Below, in pieces: positions 1 to 8,580 of a DNA stretch of 64,000 nt. Position 1 is the first letter of the stretch, and the number at the start of each line of letters is the position of its first letter. Made by a program: the position numbers and the translations under genes. The stretch comes from an uncultured Bacteroidota bacterium (lineage in GTDB: Bacteria > Bacteroidota > Bacteroidia > Chitinophagales > Chitinophagaceae). The notes beneath the pieces are model-generated. The model ran no database searches. It was not told the DNA's origin and saw only the letters and a list, made by a program, of their open reading frames with translations. The DNA is taken from positions 17,852-81,851 of the forward strand of contig CAMLGR010000001.1 in the NCBI GenBank assembly GCA_946479615.1, written 5' to 3'.

Positions 1-387
1 ATCTGTGGCAGGAATAAGAATAGCCGTTATCAATACCTGGAAAAACTAAACCACCCGCTGGTGATCCGTACGGGTGAAGTCACCGATATCGATACCTATT
101 TTTCGGCAGCAGATGTATTTATTAATCCTGTATTACAGGGCAGTGGCATCCAGACAAAAAACATAGAAGCGCTTCAGCATCATTGCAACCTGGTTTGCTT
201 TGAGAATATGGCGGATGCCGATATGCTCGCGGTAGCCGCTGAAAAAATATTTACTGTTCCGCCCGGCGAATGGCGGGAGTTTGTACAGCAAATACAGGAA
301 GCGACAGTCAATTCTGAACCAACACCGGAATCGTTTTTTGGATATTATGAGTGGGAAAGGATTGTTGAGCAGCTCACCATGGAATAA
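1..387 (+). CDS. Glycosyltransferase, C-terminal part (cut by window start)
   Basis: The reading frame is open from base 1, so the gene begins outside the window and only the last 128 codons are seen. The visible part resembles the C-terminal half of a GT-B glycosyltransferase (GT4-like): a loop GSGIQTKNIEAL that would contact the nucleotide-sugar donor, preceded by YFSAADVFINPVL, the usual 'place in the sky where the sugar donor is held' segment of this fold. It probably adds a sugar during surface polysaccharide or LPS assembly, as the next seven genes also suggest. The stop codon lies inside the left arm of a long hairpin. A GTG at 61 is an internal codon and not a likely start. Confidence 0.8.
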   Translation: MCGRNKNSRYQYLEKLNHPLVIRTGEVTDIDTYFSAADVFINPVLQGSGIQTKNIEALQHHCNLVCFENMADADMLAVAAEKIFTVPPGEWREFVQQIQEATVNSEPTPESFFGYYEWERIVEQLTME

Positions 388-471
388 GGAATAAAAAATA
401 AGGAATGAGAAAGTAACTGCCCGAAGACTGCCACTTTCTCATTCCTTATTTTTTGTTCCTTATTCCTTATT
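382..471. repeat. Long intergenic hairpin, 'GGAATAA' word type
   Basis: Arms at about 382-414 and 432-471 are inverted copies with one run of 22 matching bases; the loop is about 17 nt. The arms are made of repeats of AAGGAATAA and AAAAAATAAGGAAT. The same words build the hairpin at 12093-12191. The left arm covers the stop codon of the preceding gene. It could act as a terminator or processing site between two co-directional genes. Confidence 0.85.
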
Positions 472-496
472 TATCTTCTTACTTTGCAGATCGTAT

Positions 497-1264
497 ATGA
501 AACCAACCCTTTCCGTAGTAACCATTTGCTTTAATAACCTGGCGGAACTGATCACCACCTGTGCCAGCGTGGATGAACAAACAGTTTTGCCGGACGAGCA
601 TCTTATTATCGACGGATCGGTGAATGAGGAGATCCTTCACTGGTTGCAGCAACAGCCTCAGCCTTCTTACCGCCGCTGGATACATGAAAGAGACAAGGGT
701 ATTTCGGATGCTTTCAATAAAGGGTTCACCAACGCCCGCTATGACATCATTCACTTACTCAATTCCGGTGACCGGTATACCGGCAAGCACTCTATCGAAA
801 CCGTGTTGAATACACTCACAGCCGACGATTCCCTTATGTGGGTACATAGCCGTTACATTCAGCACCGGGGCGGCAGGGATATTACAAGCGGGGTGCCATT
901 TGATAAGGACCAGCTTTGGAAAGGCATGCGAACCGTGGCACACCCGGGTATGTTTATCAAAAAACAGGTGTATGACCGTTGTGGTGTATACAATATCAAT
1001 TATAAAATCGCGATGGATTATGATATGCTGGTGAGAATGCGGGACGAGAAATTCCGGTTTATCCCCGAAGCGCTGGTCTATTTTGCCCCGGGTGGCGCGA
1101 GTGACCTGCAAATGAAAAAAGGACTGAAGGAAGTCAAACAAATTTACCGGCAACATATCGGCTATAGCATTAAACAAAATCTATGGCAATGGCGGCAACT
1201 TCTCCTGGCTGCATTTATGAAGACCCTCTTAGGTAAAATGTGGTTTAAGAAGAGACATCAATGA
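497..1264 (+). CDS. GT2 family glycosyltransferase
   Basis: A 255-residue GT-A fold glycosyltransferase. The N-terminus PTLSVVTICFNN is the typical first strand of family 2, followed by LIIDGS at about residue 36 and LLNSGD at about 91, which stands where the DxD metal-binding motif is usual. HPGMFIKK and AMDYDMLVRM are the conserved acceptor-side motifs. The family moves a sugar from a nucleotide donor onto a growing glycan at the cytoplasmic face of the membrane. It lies between two glycan genes on the same strand, separated on both sides by long hairpins. The acceptor and sugar cannot be told. Confidence 0.85.
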   Translation: MKPTLSVVTICFNNLAELITTCASVDEQTVLPDEHLIIDGSVNEEILHWLQQQPQPSYRRWIHERDKGISDAFNKGFTNARYDIIHLLNSGDRYTGKHSIETVLNTLTADDSLMWVHSRYIQHRGGRDITSGVPFDKDQLWKGMRTVAHPGMFIKKQVYDRCGVYNINYKIAMDYDMLVRMRDEKFRFIPEALVYFAPGGASDLQMKKGLKEVKQIYRQHIGYSIKQNLWQWRQLLLAAFMKTLLGKMWFKKRHQ

Positions 1265-1386
1265 GGTGTTAGGTGTTAGGTGTGTTATATCTTTATATTC
1301 AGTAGCAATCTTTTGTATTACTTTTTACAACAAGTATCTTTGCGGATTTCTTTAACACCTAACACCTAAAACTTAACACCTGACAC
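1264..1386. repeat. Long-range intergenic hairpin, 'AGGTGTTA' word type
   Basis: The left arm 1264-1287 is three copies of AGGTGTTA, and the right arm 1351-1386 holds the inverse TAACACCT several times. The loop of about 63 nt contains a consensus promoter at 1312-1342. A degenerate relative is at 17361-17458. Confidence 0.75.
1312..1342 (+). promoter_or_regulatory. Consensus Bacteroidota promoter for the methyltransferase operon
   Basis: TTTG at 1312-1315, a 19-base spacer, then TATCTTTG at 1335-1342 matches the -33/-7 pattern of the Bacteroidota housekeeping sigma factor. Transcription would start near 1349, which is at the right arm of the surrounding hairpin and about 90 nt before the start codon at 1439. 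Confidence 0.6.
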
Positions 1387-1438
1387 TATCTTAAATCTTG
1401 CTATTTTTACGGCTTTTAAGGGGCAAAACAATATATAA

Positions 1439-2815
1439 ATGGCTGTCATCAGGTTACAGGAGATCGAATTAAATAAATTATCGCTGGGAGATTCTTTTGG
1501 AAAGGTGTTTACCTGGAACGGAAAACTGTTCCGCGGCATCTACCCGGAATGGGAGACACTTTCCCGCGAATTGTTTTCTTCCGGACTGATCGATGCCCTG
1601 TATGCAAAAAAGCTGATCCCCCGCACCACTATCACCGATCTGCAGGTAGAAGGATTTGCCCTGGTGATCGAACATGAACGCATCCCTTCCGTCAGCTACC
1701 CGCATGAATGGAGTTTTACCATGCTGAAAGATGCCGGCATCTGTGTAATGGAAGTGAATAAACTCGCTCTTGAATTTGGCTATGAAACAAAGGACTGCCA
1801 CGCTTATAACGTGGTCTTTCATAATAATCATCCCGAGTTTGTCGATATCGGCAGTTTTGTAAAAACCGATGAAGCAAATGTAAACCTGCTCTGCTATGAA
1901 GAATTCCTAATGGATTATTATCACCCGTTAAAGATCTGGCAAAAGGATTATTATACAGCTAAACGAATCATTGCCGATGAAACAGGTTTGCTGCCGCATT
2001 TTTCTTATTATAAAGTCAAGTACGGGTTCCCTTTTAACCGCTTGTTTTATTATTCCGATAAAGCCCGTAAAGGCGTATTCAAATTATATAATCATCCAAG
2101 CGGGAAAAAATGGCTGAAACCGGTAACGGCGAAACGAAAAAAGAAACAGGCAGATCGATTGATCCGCAAGATCAGTAAGCTATTTGCAGGCGGTCAAAAA
2201 TCCACCTGGGATAATTATCATACCGAATACCTCGATGCAGCCGGTGAAGTGGTAAGGACCACACCCCGTTTTGATGTGATCGCCGACCTCATCAAACAAT
2301 ATAATATCAAAAGCATTACCGAGCTGGCGGGCAACCAGGGTGTGATGTCGAAGATCATCCTCAAAAAAGCGCCCACGGTAGAAAAGATCATTTGCACCGA
2401 TTATGACGAGAATGCGATCGATGGCTTGTATGCTTCGATCAAGAATAAACCGCTGCAGGACCGGATCACACCAGTGGTATTGAATTTCATGACCCCTGTT
2501 CCGAATTATTTTGGCAATAAGCCGTATGACCGGTTTGCGTCGGAATGTGTACTGGCATTAGCTGTTACACACCACCTGATATTAACACAGGGATTCAATA
2601 TCGACACGATCATTGCTACTATCCGATCCTATACCACGAAGTATGCAGTGATCGAATTTATGCCAAAGGGATTGTGGGATGGAAAGGGTGCGCCGCCATT
2701 TCCTGACTGGTATACCAAACAATGGTTTGCCGAACATCTCAGCAAGCAATTCACGATCCTTTCGGAACAACAAACGGAAGAAAACAGGATCACGTTTTTT
2801 TGCAGTATCGTCTAA
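1439..2815 (+). CDS. Kinase-like domain fused to a SAM-dependent methyltransferase
   Basis: 458 residues with two parts. Residues 1-150 resemble a small kinase or aminoglycoside-phosphotransferase fold: a hairpin around KVFTWNGKLFRGI and, at about 120-142, DCHAYNVVF followed by EFVDIGSF, which line up with the catalytic-loop Asn and the metal-binding Asp of such kinases. Residues 285-458 form a class I methyltransferase: ITELAGNQG stands for the glycine-rich SAM loop and IICTDYDENAI for the acidic residue binding the ribose. Similar proteins are called NoeA-like nodulation methyltransferases. In this cluster a role in modifying a polysaccharide or lipid carrier is likely (inference). Confidence 0.75.
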   Translation: MAVIRLQEIELNKLSLGDSFGKVFTWNGKLFRGIYPEWETLSRELFSSGLIDALYAKKLIPRTTITDLQVEGFALVIEHERIPSVSYPHEWSFTMLKDAGICVMEVNKLALEFGYETKDCHAYNVVFHNNHPEFVDIGSFVKTDEANVNLLCYEEFLMDYYHPLKIWQKDYYTAKRIIADETGLLPHFSYYKVKYGFPFNRLFYYSDKARKGVFKLYNHPSGKKWLKPVTAKRKKKQADRLIRKISKLFAGGQKSTWDNYHTEYLDAAGEVVRTTPRFDVIADLIKQYNIKSITELAGNQGVMSKIILKKAPTVEKIICTDYDENAIDGLYASIKNKPLQDRITPVVLNFMTPVPNYFGNKPYDRFASECVLALAVTHHLILTQGFNIDTIIATIRSYTTKYAVIEFMPKGLWDGKGAPPFPDWYTKQWFAEHLSKQFTILSEQQTEENRITFFCSIV

Positions 2816-2818
2816 TAA

Positions 2819-2902
2819 TTCAAAATTCAAGAATCAAAATTCAAAAAAAGATTTCGAAGATTGTAATCCTTTTGAATTTTCACTTTTGATTTTTGATTTT
2901 CA
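2819..2902. repeat. Intergenic hairpin, 'AAAATTCAAAATTC' word type
   Basis: Left arm 2819-2849 and right arm 2871-2902 are imperfect inverted copies made of TTCAAAATTCAA and AATCAAAA words. The right arm ends 4 bases before the next start codon. The hairpin at 8487-8558 uses the same words. Confidence 0.75.
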
Positions 2903-2906
2903 ATAA

Positions 2907-3602
2907 ATGGGTCTCTTACATAAAATAATCAACATCGTTTACCGGAAGAGGAATCCACCGGACTGGATGGCGCTGCGCCGGACCACACCGTTTGAACCGG
3001 ATTTTGGTTGCAACAGGGGCACACCGATCGACCGGTATTATATTGAGCAATTCTTAGCGGCTCATCAATCACATATCCGGGGTACGGTAATAGAGATCGG
3101 GGATGATGTATATACAAAGAAATTCGGGCAGTCTGTTACTAAGTCAGAAGTATTGCATTATGATAACAGTTCACCCAAAGCAACCATCATCGGCGATTTA
3201 ACCCAATCAGCGGGATTGCCAACGGGTATTGCCGATTGCTTTATCTGTACACAGACATTGAATTTTATTTTTGATTACAACAGCGCGGTGAAAGGCATCC
3301 GGCATTTGTTGAAGGAAAATGGAGTGGCGCTGATCACGGTCGCGGGTTTGTGCCAAATATCAAAATATGATTATGACCGCTGGGGAGATTTCTGGCGGTT
3401 TACCGAGCAATCGATCCGCAAGATCATGGAACAGCATTTTGATCCTGCGCAACTGGAGATCAGTTCTTATGGCAATGTACTGGCCGCCACTTCGCTGCTG
3501 CATGGCATTACGGTGGAAGATATTACGAAAGCTGAACTTGATACCCGCGATGAAGTGTACCAGGTTGTGATCAGCGTAGTAGCAAAAAATAAAAAGGCAT
3601 GA
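2907..3602 (+). CDS. Class I SAM-dependent methyltransferase (type 11-like)
   Basis: A 231-residue methyltransferase. GTVIEIGDD at about residue 60 is the SAM-binding motif I, and LPTGIADCFICTQTLNFIFD at about 103-122 matches motif IV of the type 11 group, where the loop normally reads LPDxSFDxV. The protein lacks a signal peptide and should be cytoplasmic. Its stop codon overlaps the start of the next methyltransferase (ATGA), so the two are translationally coupled. The substrate is unknown; a sugar nucleotide or glycan end group is likely from context. Confidence 0.8.
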   Translation: MGLLHKIINIVYRKRNPPDWMALRRTTPFEPDFGCNRGTPIDRYYIEQFLAAHQSHIRGTVIEIGDDVYTKKFGQSVTKSEVLHYDNSSPKATIIGDLTQSAGLPTGIADCFICTQTLNFIFDYNSAVKGIRHLLKENGVALITVAGLCQISKYDYDRWGDFWRFTEQSIRKIMEQHFDPAQLEISSYGNVLAATSLLHGITVEDITKAELDTRDEVYQVVISVVAKNKKA

Positions 3603-4381
3603 TCAGAAAAATAGCAAGACGTTTATCGCCACAATACCTGCGCTTTTATAATTTCCTGCGCCGGGCCAAAAGAATACCGCGCTATAAAAAAACGCGTGTG
3701 TCTTTTCCTGGCTACCAACTGGAAGTGGCGGATATGCTATCCTTTGCCTGGCAATACTGGGAGATCATCCTGAAGGAATGTTATGCATTCAAAGCCGGCA
3801 ACAGCAAACCCCTGATCATCGATTGCGGTGCGAATATCGGTTTGAGCGCTTTGTATTTTTCTAAATTATATCCCGGTGCTGTGATCAAAGCCATTGAAGC
3901 GGATCAGACCATTGCCGGTATCTGTCAACATAATATAATAGCAAACAAAGCGGGGAATGTGGAACTGATCGCGAAAGCAGCCTGGACAAAGAATGGATTC
4001 ATCTCTTTCAATTCCGAAGGCGCCGATGGCGGCCGCATCAGCGATGATAAAACAACGCAGGTAGCCTGTATGGATTTCAATGAATACCTGCAACAATTCC
4101 CGGCCATTGATTTTTTAAAAATTGATATCGAAGGCGCCGAAACGGAAGTGATCAAACATATAGCAGAACAGGTTAAAAAGATCCGGTATTTTTTTATCGA
4201 ATACCACTCCTCTCCTGCCAGCCGCCAGCAACTGGGCGATATTTTACAAATCCTGGCTGATAATGGGTTCCGTTATTATATCGAGGACCTGCATAAAAAG
4301 AACCGGCCATTTCTGAATGAATCCGGAGCCGATCCGTTTGACCTGCAATTAAACATTTATGCACACAATACCCAATTTTGA
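3599..4381 (+). CDS. FkbM family methyltransferase
   Basis: 260 residues. The FkbM methyltransferase motifs are clear: IIDCGANIGLSALYFS at about 73-88 (SAM motif I) with the downstream acidic AIEADQT, and FLKIDIEGAETEVI at about 170-183, the hallmark DIEG block of this family. FkbM enzymes O-methylate sugars or polyketides. The gene starts within the stop codon of the preceding methyltransferase and its end overlaps the deacetylase gene by 23 bases, so this is one operon. Confidence 0.88.
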   Translation: MIRKIARRLSPQYLRFYNFLRRAKRIPRYKKTRVSFPGYQLEVADMLSFAWQYWEIILKECYAFKAGNSKPLIIDCGANIGLSALYFSKLYPGAVIKAIEADQTIAGICQHNIIANKAGNVELIAKAAWTKNGFISFNSEGADGGRISDDKTTQVACMDFNEYLQQFPAIDFLKIDIEGAETEVIKHIAEQVKKIRYFFIEYHSSPASRQQLGDILQILADNGFRYYIEDLHKKNRPFLNESGADPFDLQLNIYAHNTQF

Positions 4382-5351
4382 ATCGGCACCAGCCAGGTGG
4401 TTGCGCAAACTGAATAATTTCCCAAAAAGGTATTTATCACATACCAAAGTGTTGTTGTATCACCGGATAACGAATTTAGCCAGCGATCCGCTGGAATTAT
4501 CGGTCACACCGGAAATATTTCATGAACAATTGACCGTGCTGAAGAAGAAGTATGCGATCATTTCTGCCGATGAATTTGCTGATTCCTTATTGAAAAGAAA
4601 GAAAATAAAGGGTCAAACCATCCTGATCACGTTTGATGATGGCTATGCCGATAATTTACTGGAAGCAGTACCCGTACTTGAATCATTGAAAATTCCCGCC
4701 CTGTTTTTTATCACTACTTCACAGCTGAATACGGATAAATTATTATGGTGGGATGAACTCGAACAACTGGTACTTGACGGATCAACCTTACCCGACGAGA
4801 TCAGTTTTGCCGAAGATATCCTGGGAGAAACGCAGCAGGTATTTGCCTGCAACGACCGGCAGGTATTATATGATCACCTGCATGATCTGTTGAAATATGC
4901 GACACTGGAAAAACGGAACCGCATACTTGATGCATTACGATCACAGATCATTGTCAGTTCAACCCCGCGGAACAATTACCGTCTTTTGACACATGAAGAA
5001 TTACAAACATTGTCCCGCTCGGCTTATGCCACGATCGGTGCGCATACGGTCAATCATACCAGTTTAGGCATACAGGAACCTGTGATCCAGGAATATGAAT
5101 TATCAGCCAGTAAAAAAGAACTGAAGACACTCACCGGCAAACCAGTCAATTATTTTTCTTACCCTTATGGCAGTGTCCGCGATCTGAATGATACGACTGC
5201 TACACTGGCTGCGAAGGCAGGATTCAAATTGTCGTTTACCAACTATTATGGTTTTGCCACGATACATACTTCCAATCACAAAATTCCACGTATTTTGGTA
5301 CGCAATTGGAACAGCGATCAACTGCTGAAACAGGTAAACAAGTTATTTTAA
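4359..5351 (+). CDS. Polysaccharide deacetylase family protein (NodB-like)
   Basis: 330 residues with a NodB homology domain (carbohydrate esterase 4 type). ITFDDGYADN at about 90-99 carries the catalytic base and first metal ligand, AHTVNHTSL at about 228-236 gives the two metal-binding histidines, and SYPYG at about 268 is the substrate-groove motif. The family removes N- or O-acetyl groups from polysaccharides. There is no clear signal peptide, so it may act on lipid-linked precursors at the inner membrane. The start at 4359 overlaps the FkbM gene by 23 bases and the stop shares bases with the next start (TAATG). Confidence 0.85.
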   Translation: MHTIPNFESAPARWLRKLNNFPKRYLSHTKVLLYHRITNLASDPLELSVTPEIFHEQLTVLKKKYAIISADEFADSLLKRKKIKGQTILITFDDGYADNLLEAVPVLESLKIPALFFITTSQLNTDKLLWWDELEQLVLDGSTLPDEISFAEDILGETQQVFACNDRQVLYDHLHDLLKYATLEKRNRILDALRSQIIVSSTPRNNYRLLTHEELQTLSRSAYATIGAHTVNHTSLGIQEPVIQEYELSASKKELKTLTGKPVNYFSYPYGSVRDLNDTTATLAAKAGFKLSFTNYYGFATIHTSNHKIPRILVRNWNSDQLLKQVNKLF

Positions 5352-6601
5352 TGAAGATCCTTCATATTACGACCAGTACAAGCGGTGGCGCAGGAGTGGC
5401 CTGTATACGTCTGCACCAGGGATTGCTGAGCAAAGGGATCTCTTCGCATGTACTTTGCCTGAAGGATTATGCAAATACCGCAGCGACAGTGCCGGGCATA
5501 CATGAATATGCCAGCGGTTTTCTTTCCACTTATATCCGTAAAGGAAAGACCTGGTTATACGATAGAAAATTAAAACAACAATTAAAAAATCAACCCGAAG
5601 GATACGAGGTCTTTTCTTCTATTCATACTTCGTTTGATATTACCAGTCATCCTGTTTATAAAGAAGCAGATATCATTAACCTGCACTGGGTATCGGGGTT
5701 TATGGATTATACCTCTTTCTTTAGAAAGAATAAAAAGCCTGTGGTATGGACCATGCACGATATGTTTCCTTTTACCGGTGGTTGTCATCATGCTGATAAT
5801 AATACCGGTTTTGAAACAGATTGCGGGTATTGCCCCCAATTACAGGGAACGCTAAATCCGAAATTTGCCTTTCAACAATTAGCTGAAAAGAAAGCGGCGC
5901 TGGCTGATAAAACATCTTTACATATCGTTACGCCTTCGCAATGGCTGTATAATTTATCCATAAAAAGCGCGCTGTTCAAAAACTATCCACATACAGTGAT
6001 CAACAATGGTGCGTCTACAGAAATTTTCAATAGTAAAAAAAGAGAGGCTGCCCGCGCAGAACTGGGATTACCTGCCGGTAAAAAGATCCTGCTCTTTGTT
6101 GCGCAATCTGTCAATAATAAAAGAAAAGGCATTCATCTTTTATGGAAAGCATTGCAACAGGTAAAGACAAAGGATATATTATTATTATCGGTGGGTAAAG
6201 AAGATGACAGGATGCCTGCTGATTTTTTATACCAGCAAATGGGTACGATCACCGACCCGGAAAAGATCGCCCTGGTATACCAGTCTGCCGATGTGTTTGT
6301 ATTACCTTCCCTGGCGGAGAACCTGCCGAATACGATCGCTGAATCTTTATTATGCGGAACACCCGTGATCGCATTCGCCGTAGGTGGCATACCCGAAATG
6401 GTAATGAATGAAGAGAATGGATATAGCCTGCCTCCCGATCCTGTGCAACTGGCGGCTGCCATCGACCGGTTTTTTTTACAGCCTGGCCAGTTCAACCGCC
6501 ATTCCATTGAAGAAAATGCTTTTAAAAAATATAATTTAGCAACCCAGGCCGGTGCATATATGGAAGTGTATAAAAAGATAATGACGACCGCTGTTGCGTG
6601 A
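5351..6601 (+). CDS. GT4 family glycosyltransferase
   Basis: 416 residues from the ATG at 5351, chosen because MKILHITTSTSGGAGVACIR is the normal N-terminus of the GT-B fold with its glycine-rich loop; an upstream in-frame start would only add residues from within the deacetylase gene. The C-terminal half shows LVYQSADVFVLPSLAENLPNT and ESLLCGTPVIAF, the donor-binding block with the conserved Glu of GT4 enzymes. FVAQS-NNKRKG marks the start of the second Rossmann domain. It is the fifth gene of the coupled run from 1439 and should add a hexose or similar sugar in glycan assembly. Confidence 0.88.
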   Translation: MKILHITTSTSGGAGVACIRLHQGLLSKGISSHVLCLKDYANTAATVPGIHEYASGFLSTYIRKGKTWLYDRKLKQQLKNQPEGYEVFSSIHTSFDITSHPVYKEADIINLHWVSGFMDYTSFFRKNKKPVVWTMHDMFPFTGGCHHADNNTGFETDCGYCPQLQGTLNPKFAFQQLAEKKAALADKTSLHIVTPSQWLYNLSIKSALFKNYPHTVINNGASTEIFNSKKREAARAELGLPAGKKILLFVAQSVNNKRKGIHLLWKALQQVKTKDILLLSVGKEDDRMPADFLYQQMGTITDPEKIALVYQSADVFVLPSLAENLPNTIAESLLCGTPVIAFAVGGIPEMVMNEENGYSLPPDPVQLAAAIDRFFLQPGQFNRHSIEENAFKKYNLATQAGAYMEVYKKIMTTAVA

Positions 6602-6624
6602 TCATTGACCTTAACCATTATTAG

Positions 6625-7539
6625 TTGAAACCTCTTAGCTTTATCATCATCACGTATAACCGTCCCGCAGATATGCTGGAACTGTTGCAGAATATCAGCC
6701 AGCTTGACCAAGCTGGTGAATTGCTGCAGGAAGTCATTGTAGTAAATAATGCCTCTACCGAAGATTACAGCAAGGTGCGGGAATATATCAGCCAGATCCC
6801 TGCTTTACCCATAAAATATTTTGATGCCCCCGGCAACCTGGGTGTTGCCAAAGGAAGAAATTATGCGATCACCAAAAGCACCGCTCCCCTGCTGATCATG
6901 CTGGATGACGATGCCGTATTGCAGAATAAAGATTGCCTGGTAAACCTGGTCAGGGAATTTGAAACGTCCAATACCAGTCGTCCCAAAGCGATTGTATCGT
7001 TCAAGGTATTATACTATGATACCCTGGAAATGCAGGTCAATGGTTTGCCTCATAAGAAATATAACGAGTACAAGGACAAATCTTTTTTTGAAACCTATTT
7101 CTATGCCGGTGGCGCACATGCGGTAAGACGTGAAGTGATCGACCGGCTCGGCGATTACCCGGAGGATTTTTTTTATGGCATGGAAGAGTACGATCTCAGT
7201 TACCGCATCATCGATGCCGGTTATACGATCGTGTACAGCGATGGCGTGGTGATGTTACATAAAGAATCTCCATTGGGACGCAAACCCAAAAAGATAAAGC
7301 TGCGGATGATGTGGGTGAATAAAAGCAAAGTGGCCTGGAGGTATTTACCCAAAAAATATTTTTATAGTACTGCGTTCATGTGGTCGCTGCAATACCTGCG
7401 GATAACCGGGTTCAATATCGGTGGATTTATGAAAGGATGGAAAGAATGTTTTCGTATTCCGGCTACGGAAAAAAGAACACCGGTGAGCGAAGCCACTTTA
7501 TCTTATCTCAGGGAAGTAAAAGCCAGGCTTTGGTATTAA
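6625..7539 (+). CDS. GT2 family glycosyltransferase
   Basis: 304 residues read from a TTG at 6625; the first residues KPLSFIIITYNRP are the standard start of the GT2 fold, so an alternative start codon is likely here. LIMLDDDAVL at about 91-100 is the DxD metal-binding motif, and FYAGGAHAVRREV plus FFYGMEEYDLSYRI match the conserved rhamnosyltransferase-like acceptor motifs (ED/ExD). It closes the polysaccharide block; its 3' end runs into a perfect hairpin shared with the convergent mqnA gene. Confidence 0.85.
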   Translation: MKPLSFIIITYNRPADMLELLQNISQLDQAGELLQEVIVVNNASTEDYSKVREYISQIPALPIKYFDAPGNLGVAKGRNYAITKSTAPLLIMLDDDAVLQNKDCLVNLVREFETSNTSRPKAIVSFKVLYYDTLEMQVNGLPHKKYNEYKDKSFFETYFYAGGAHAVRREVIDRLGDYPEDFFYGMEEYDLSYRIIDAGYTIVYSDGVVMLHKESPLGRKPKKIKLRMMWVNKSKVAWRYLPKKYFYSTAFMWSLQYLRITGFNIGGFMKGWKECFRIPATEKRTPVSEATLSYLREVKARLWY

Positions 7540-7543
7540 ATGT

Positions 7544-7616
7544 GGAATTAAGAATTAATAATTACTAATGGGTTTCCTTCATTCATAATTATTAATTCTT
7601 AATTCCTAATTCTTAA
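7544..7616. terminator. Hairpin between convergent genes (bidirectional terminator candidate)
   Basis: A 21-bp perfect stem of GGAATTAAGAATTAATAATT type, left arm 7544-7566 and right arm 7584-7606, with further copies of the same word to 7616. It lies between two converging stop codons and can fold in both transcripts. Confidence 0.65.
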
Positions 7617-7629
7617 AAGGCCGCGGAGA

Positions 7630-8412
7630 TCAAACAGTAACCGTTTCTATGGCGGATAAGAAAAGTTCTAATCCTTTTCGTTTTCTTTCATCCAGCACAT
7701 AACTCAGGTGAAGGGTATAATATTTTTTCAGATCGTACAGATCGAATGGTGTATTTGCCACGATCTCATCGATATGTTGCAATCCTATCGCATTGGCGCT
7801 ATCAAAAGCAGCGATGAACTCATCAGGCAGCGGTTTTGTACTCACCCAGGCAGCAAATACAAATGGCAATCCCGTGATCGCTCTCCATTCTGAACCGAGG
7901 TCATAGATAAACGTAGAGATCTTCCGTTGTTCCAGTGCCCGGTCCCCGATGACCAGTCCGGCCGTTGTACCTTTTATTTCTTTCCGGTAATTTTCATCCA
8001 CCGCCTGTATGATCTCGGGGTTGATACCCCAGGATTCTTTCATCAGCCATTTCAACAAGGCAACCGAAGACCGGCTCTGGTAATCGAGATATACTTTTTC
8101 GATCTGGTTCATCGGCACTTCGCTGAACAGGCAAACAGAAGCAATCTCGCCTTCGGCGCCGATACAATAATTACCGATGATATACCAGGAAGGCAGTTCG
8201 GGAATAGCGGCAACAGGGATCAGTCCCAGGTCTATTTCATCATCTGCCAGCATCTGTGCGAGCCGTGCAGGATGAGCGCCAATTAATTCGATTGTATGAT
8301 TGATCGGGGGTAGTTCCAAACCATAGAGCAATGGTTTTGTATTCAGGTAGTTAACAATTCCAACCCGGATCTTCCTGTTCTCCTGCCCCGGAAAGCTGTT
8401 ATTATCTTTCAT
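7630..8412 (-). CDS. mqnA: Chorismate dehydratase MqnA (futalosine menaquinone pathway)
   Basis: 260 residues of the MqnA/MqnD periplasmic-binding-protein-like fold. IRVGIVNYLNTKPLLYGL at the N-terminus, DEIDLGLIPVAAIPEL and the LDYQSRSSVALLKWL segment are typical of MqnA, which dehydrates chorismate to 3-[(1-carboxyvinyl)oxy]benzoate, the first step of the futalosine route to menaquinone. It is cytoplasmic. The gene is divergent from purB across a shared promoter region. MqnD is the closest alternative, but the NYLN/KPL start favours MqnA. Confidence 0.85.
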   Translation of the reverse strand: MKDNNSFPGQENRKIRVGIVNYLNTKPLLYGLELPPINHTIELIGAHPARLAQMLADDEIDLGLIPVAAIPELPSWYIIGNYCIGAEGEIASVCLFSEVPMNQIEKVYLDYQSRSSVALLKWLMKESWGINPEIIQAVDENYRKEIKGTTAGLVIGDRALEQRKISTFIYDLGSEWRAITGLPFVFAAWVSTKPLPDEFIAAFDSANAIGLQHIDEIVANTPFDLYDLKKYYTLHLSYVLDERKRKGLELFLSAIETVTV

Positions 8413-8431
8413 TACTACAGGTTGCGTTCTT

Positions 8432-8450
8432 TATCTTTGCCGCAAAGATA
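8432..8450. promoter_or_regulatory. Symmetric bidirectional -7 element
   Basis: TATCTTTGCCGCAAAGATA is palindromic, so each strand carries a perfect TATCTTTG -7 box, one facing mqnA 20 bp away and one facing purB. No clean -33 TTTG is seen at 19-21 bases on either side, so the strength is uncertain. Confidence 0.4.
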
Positions 8451-8486
8451 GATTATAGTATTTATCGGAGAGTAATACAAAGTATA

Positions 8487-8558
8487 TTCAAAATCAAAAA
8501 GTCAAAAATCAACAACCAGTACACGGCAAGGTCTTTACTTTTGAATTTTGAATTTCAA
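8487..8558. repeat. Hairpin in a divergent promoter region, 'AAAATTCAAAATC' words
   Basis: Left arm 8487-8512 and right arm 8535-8558 are imperfect inverses using the same words as 2819-2902. It sits upstream of purB between divergent genes, so it cannot be a simple terminator here. Confidence 0.7.
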
Positions 8559-8580
8559 CCCAAAACCCCCTAAGTCACTC

